NCBI RefSeq assembly: GCF_004751985.1
Contig: NZ_CP038492.1
Location: 2,914,001-2,978,000, forward strand
DNA from: Rhodophyticola sp. CCM32
GTDB taxonomy: Bacteria > Pseudomonadota > Alphaproteobacteria > Rhodobacterales > Rhodobacteraceae
Direction: 5' to 3'
DNA length: 64,000 nt
The notes under the pieces were generated by a model, which searched no databases, was not told the DNA's origin, and worked only from the letters and a program-made list of their open reading frames with translations. Position numbers and translations under genes: made by a program. Within the stretch, counting starts at the first letter, position 1; each line of letters starts with the position of its first letter. Positions 63,738 through 64,000 of this stretch are shown here, in pieces.

Positions 63738-64000
63738 TGCCGTACTTCACAACGGTGGCGGATTTCTCACCCTTGCGAACATGGCCCCCAAGCTGCTTTG
63801 CCTGATTGAACGTCATCCAACGGGCTGAGTTGTAGTCCCTGGCCATCGCCGTGGCCCAAAGCATCAGGATGTTGATGCCCCGATAGGCTTCGCCGTTGAA
63901 CCGTTCCGGCAAGCTGACCGATACCCCGCCACCGGTCCACGGCTTGCGCCAGGGCGGTGTTCCCGCCTCGATCTGTGCAACAATCTGATTGGTAACATGG
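63738..64000 (-). pseudogene. ArdC-like antirestriction/ssDNA-binding protein, truncated at both visible ends
   Basis: The minus strand from the window edge reads HVTNQIVAQIEAGTPPWRKPWTGGG, then LPERFNGEAYRGINILMLWATAMARDYNSARWMTFNQAKQLGGHVRKGEKSATVVKYGK. This is the N-terminal ssDNA-binding domain of ArdC/DUF1738 proteins, usually carried by plasmids and integrative elements. The 5' end lies beyond the window; the 3' part, including the metallopeptidase-like domain, is lost at the IS3 junction. Confidence 0.85.

Noticed and set aside
63479..63805. Full 108-residue OrfB product
   Set aside because: After LMRLMGL the frame runs into antisense ArdC sequence, so the last 20 or so residues are not transposase.

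Overview
The window is about 64 kb of GC-rich chromosome from an alphaproteobacterium, almost certainly a Rhodobacterales (Roseobacter/Rhodobacteraceae) species. This rests on a crotonyl-CoA carboxylase/reductase, a HemP of the Rhodobacterales type, several small proteins typical of that order (DUF1178, DUF1289, DUF6280-like), candidate TGA-N9-TCA iron boxes with an Irr/ICE-like box, and an EF-P, GltX, PntAB and RNase R set with alphaproteobacterial features. Genes are dense, on both strands, and often overlap by ATGA. Both window edges cut genes: an aldehyde dehydrogenase at base 1 and an ArdC-like protein at base 64000.

Layout. 0-4 kb: a minus-strand DUF606 transporter - deoC - Rap1a/Tai-like protein - aldehyde dehydrogenase operon, then rpe. 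4-9.4 kb: ccr, an acyltransferase and an M3 oligopeptidase. 9.5-13 kb: an outer-membrane barrel, a 240-bp MITE-like element, an SH3 protein, a 2-hydroxyacid dehydrogenase and a RelE/XRE toxin-antitoxin pair with an apparently leaderless toxin mRNA. 13-17 kb: hexuronate catabolism (uxaC, uxuB, kdgK). 17-22.4 kb: a dimethylglycine dehydrogenase-like flavoprotein, a RibD-C reductase, a DUF938 methyltransferase and a DadA-like oxidase. 22.7-26.5 kb: an iron-siderophore-type ABC importer whose divergent promoter holds a TCTGA-N9-TCAGA palindrome. 26.5-33 kb: moaA, a lipoprotein, an SDR, pntAB and a YdjM-like membrane protein. 33-35 kb: an iron-linked block, with an unknown protein behind a second TCTGA-N9-TCAGA box, dps behind an ICE-like box, DUF1289 and hemP. 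35-44 kb: a histone-deacetylase-like hydrolase, Nudix, DUF1178, SDR, a tandem-duplicated glycosyltransferase, DUF6280-like, efp, gltX and a NYN nuclease. 44-47.7 kb: an IS110 element and rnr. 47.8-61.3 kb: a VanA-type Rieske oxygenase with a LysR regulator, two MltB-type transglycosylases (one frameshifted), a D-amino-acid module (dat, dgcA, dgcN), a frameshifted PHB-depolymerase-like esterase, a glutathionyl-hydroquinone reductase and cobC/cobD. 61.3-64 kb: an accessory tail with IS5, IS630 and IS3 fragments, an orphan membrane protein and a truncated ArdC-like gene.

The most notable structure outside genes is four families of dispersed palindromic repeats. Family A (paired hairpins) lies only between convergent genes. 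Family B is about 120-145 bp and two-lobed. Family C is an 84-90 bp imperfect palindrome. Family D is a MITE-like element with 34-bp inverted ends. Regulatory palindromes also link the importer, the unknown 33.1-kb gene, dps and hemP into a likely iron regulon. Two genes are each one G short in a G-run, which points either to recent decay or to homopolymer errors in the assembly.

All calls come from reading the sequence. No database search was run, and family names rest on recognised motifs.
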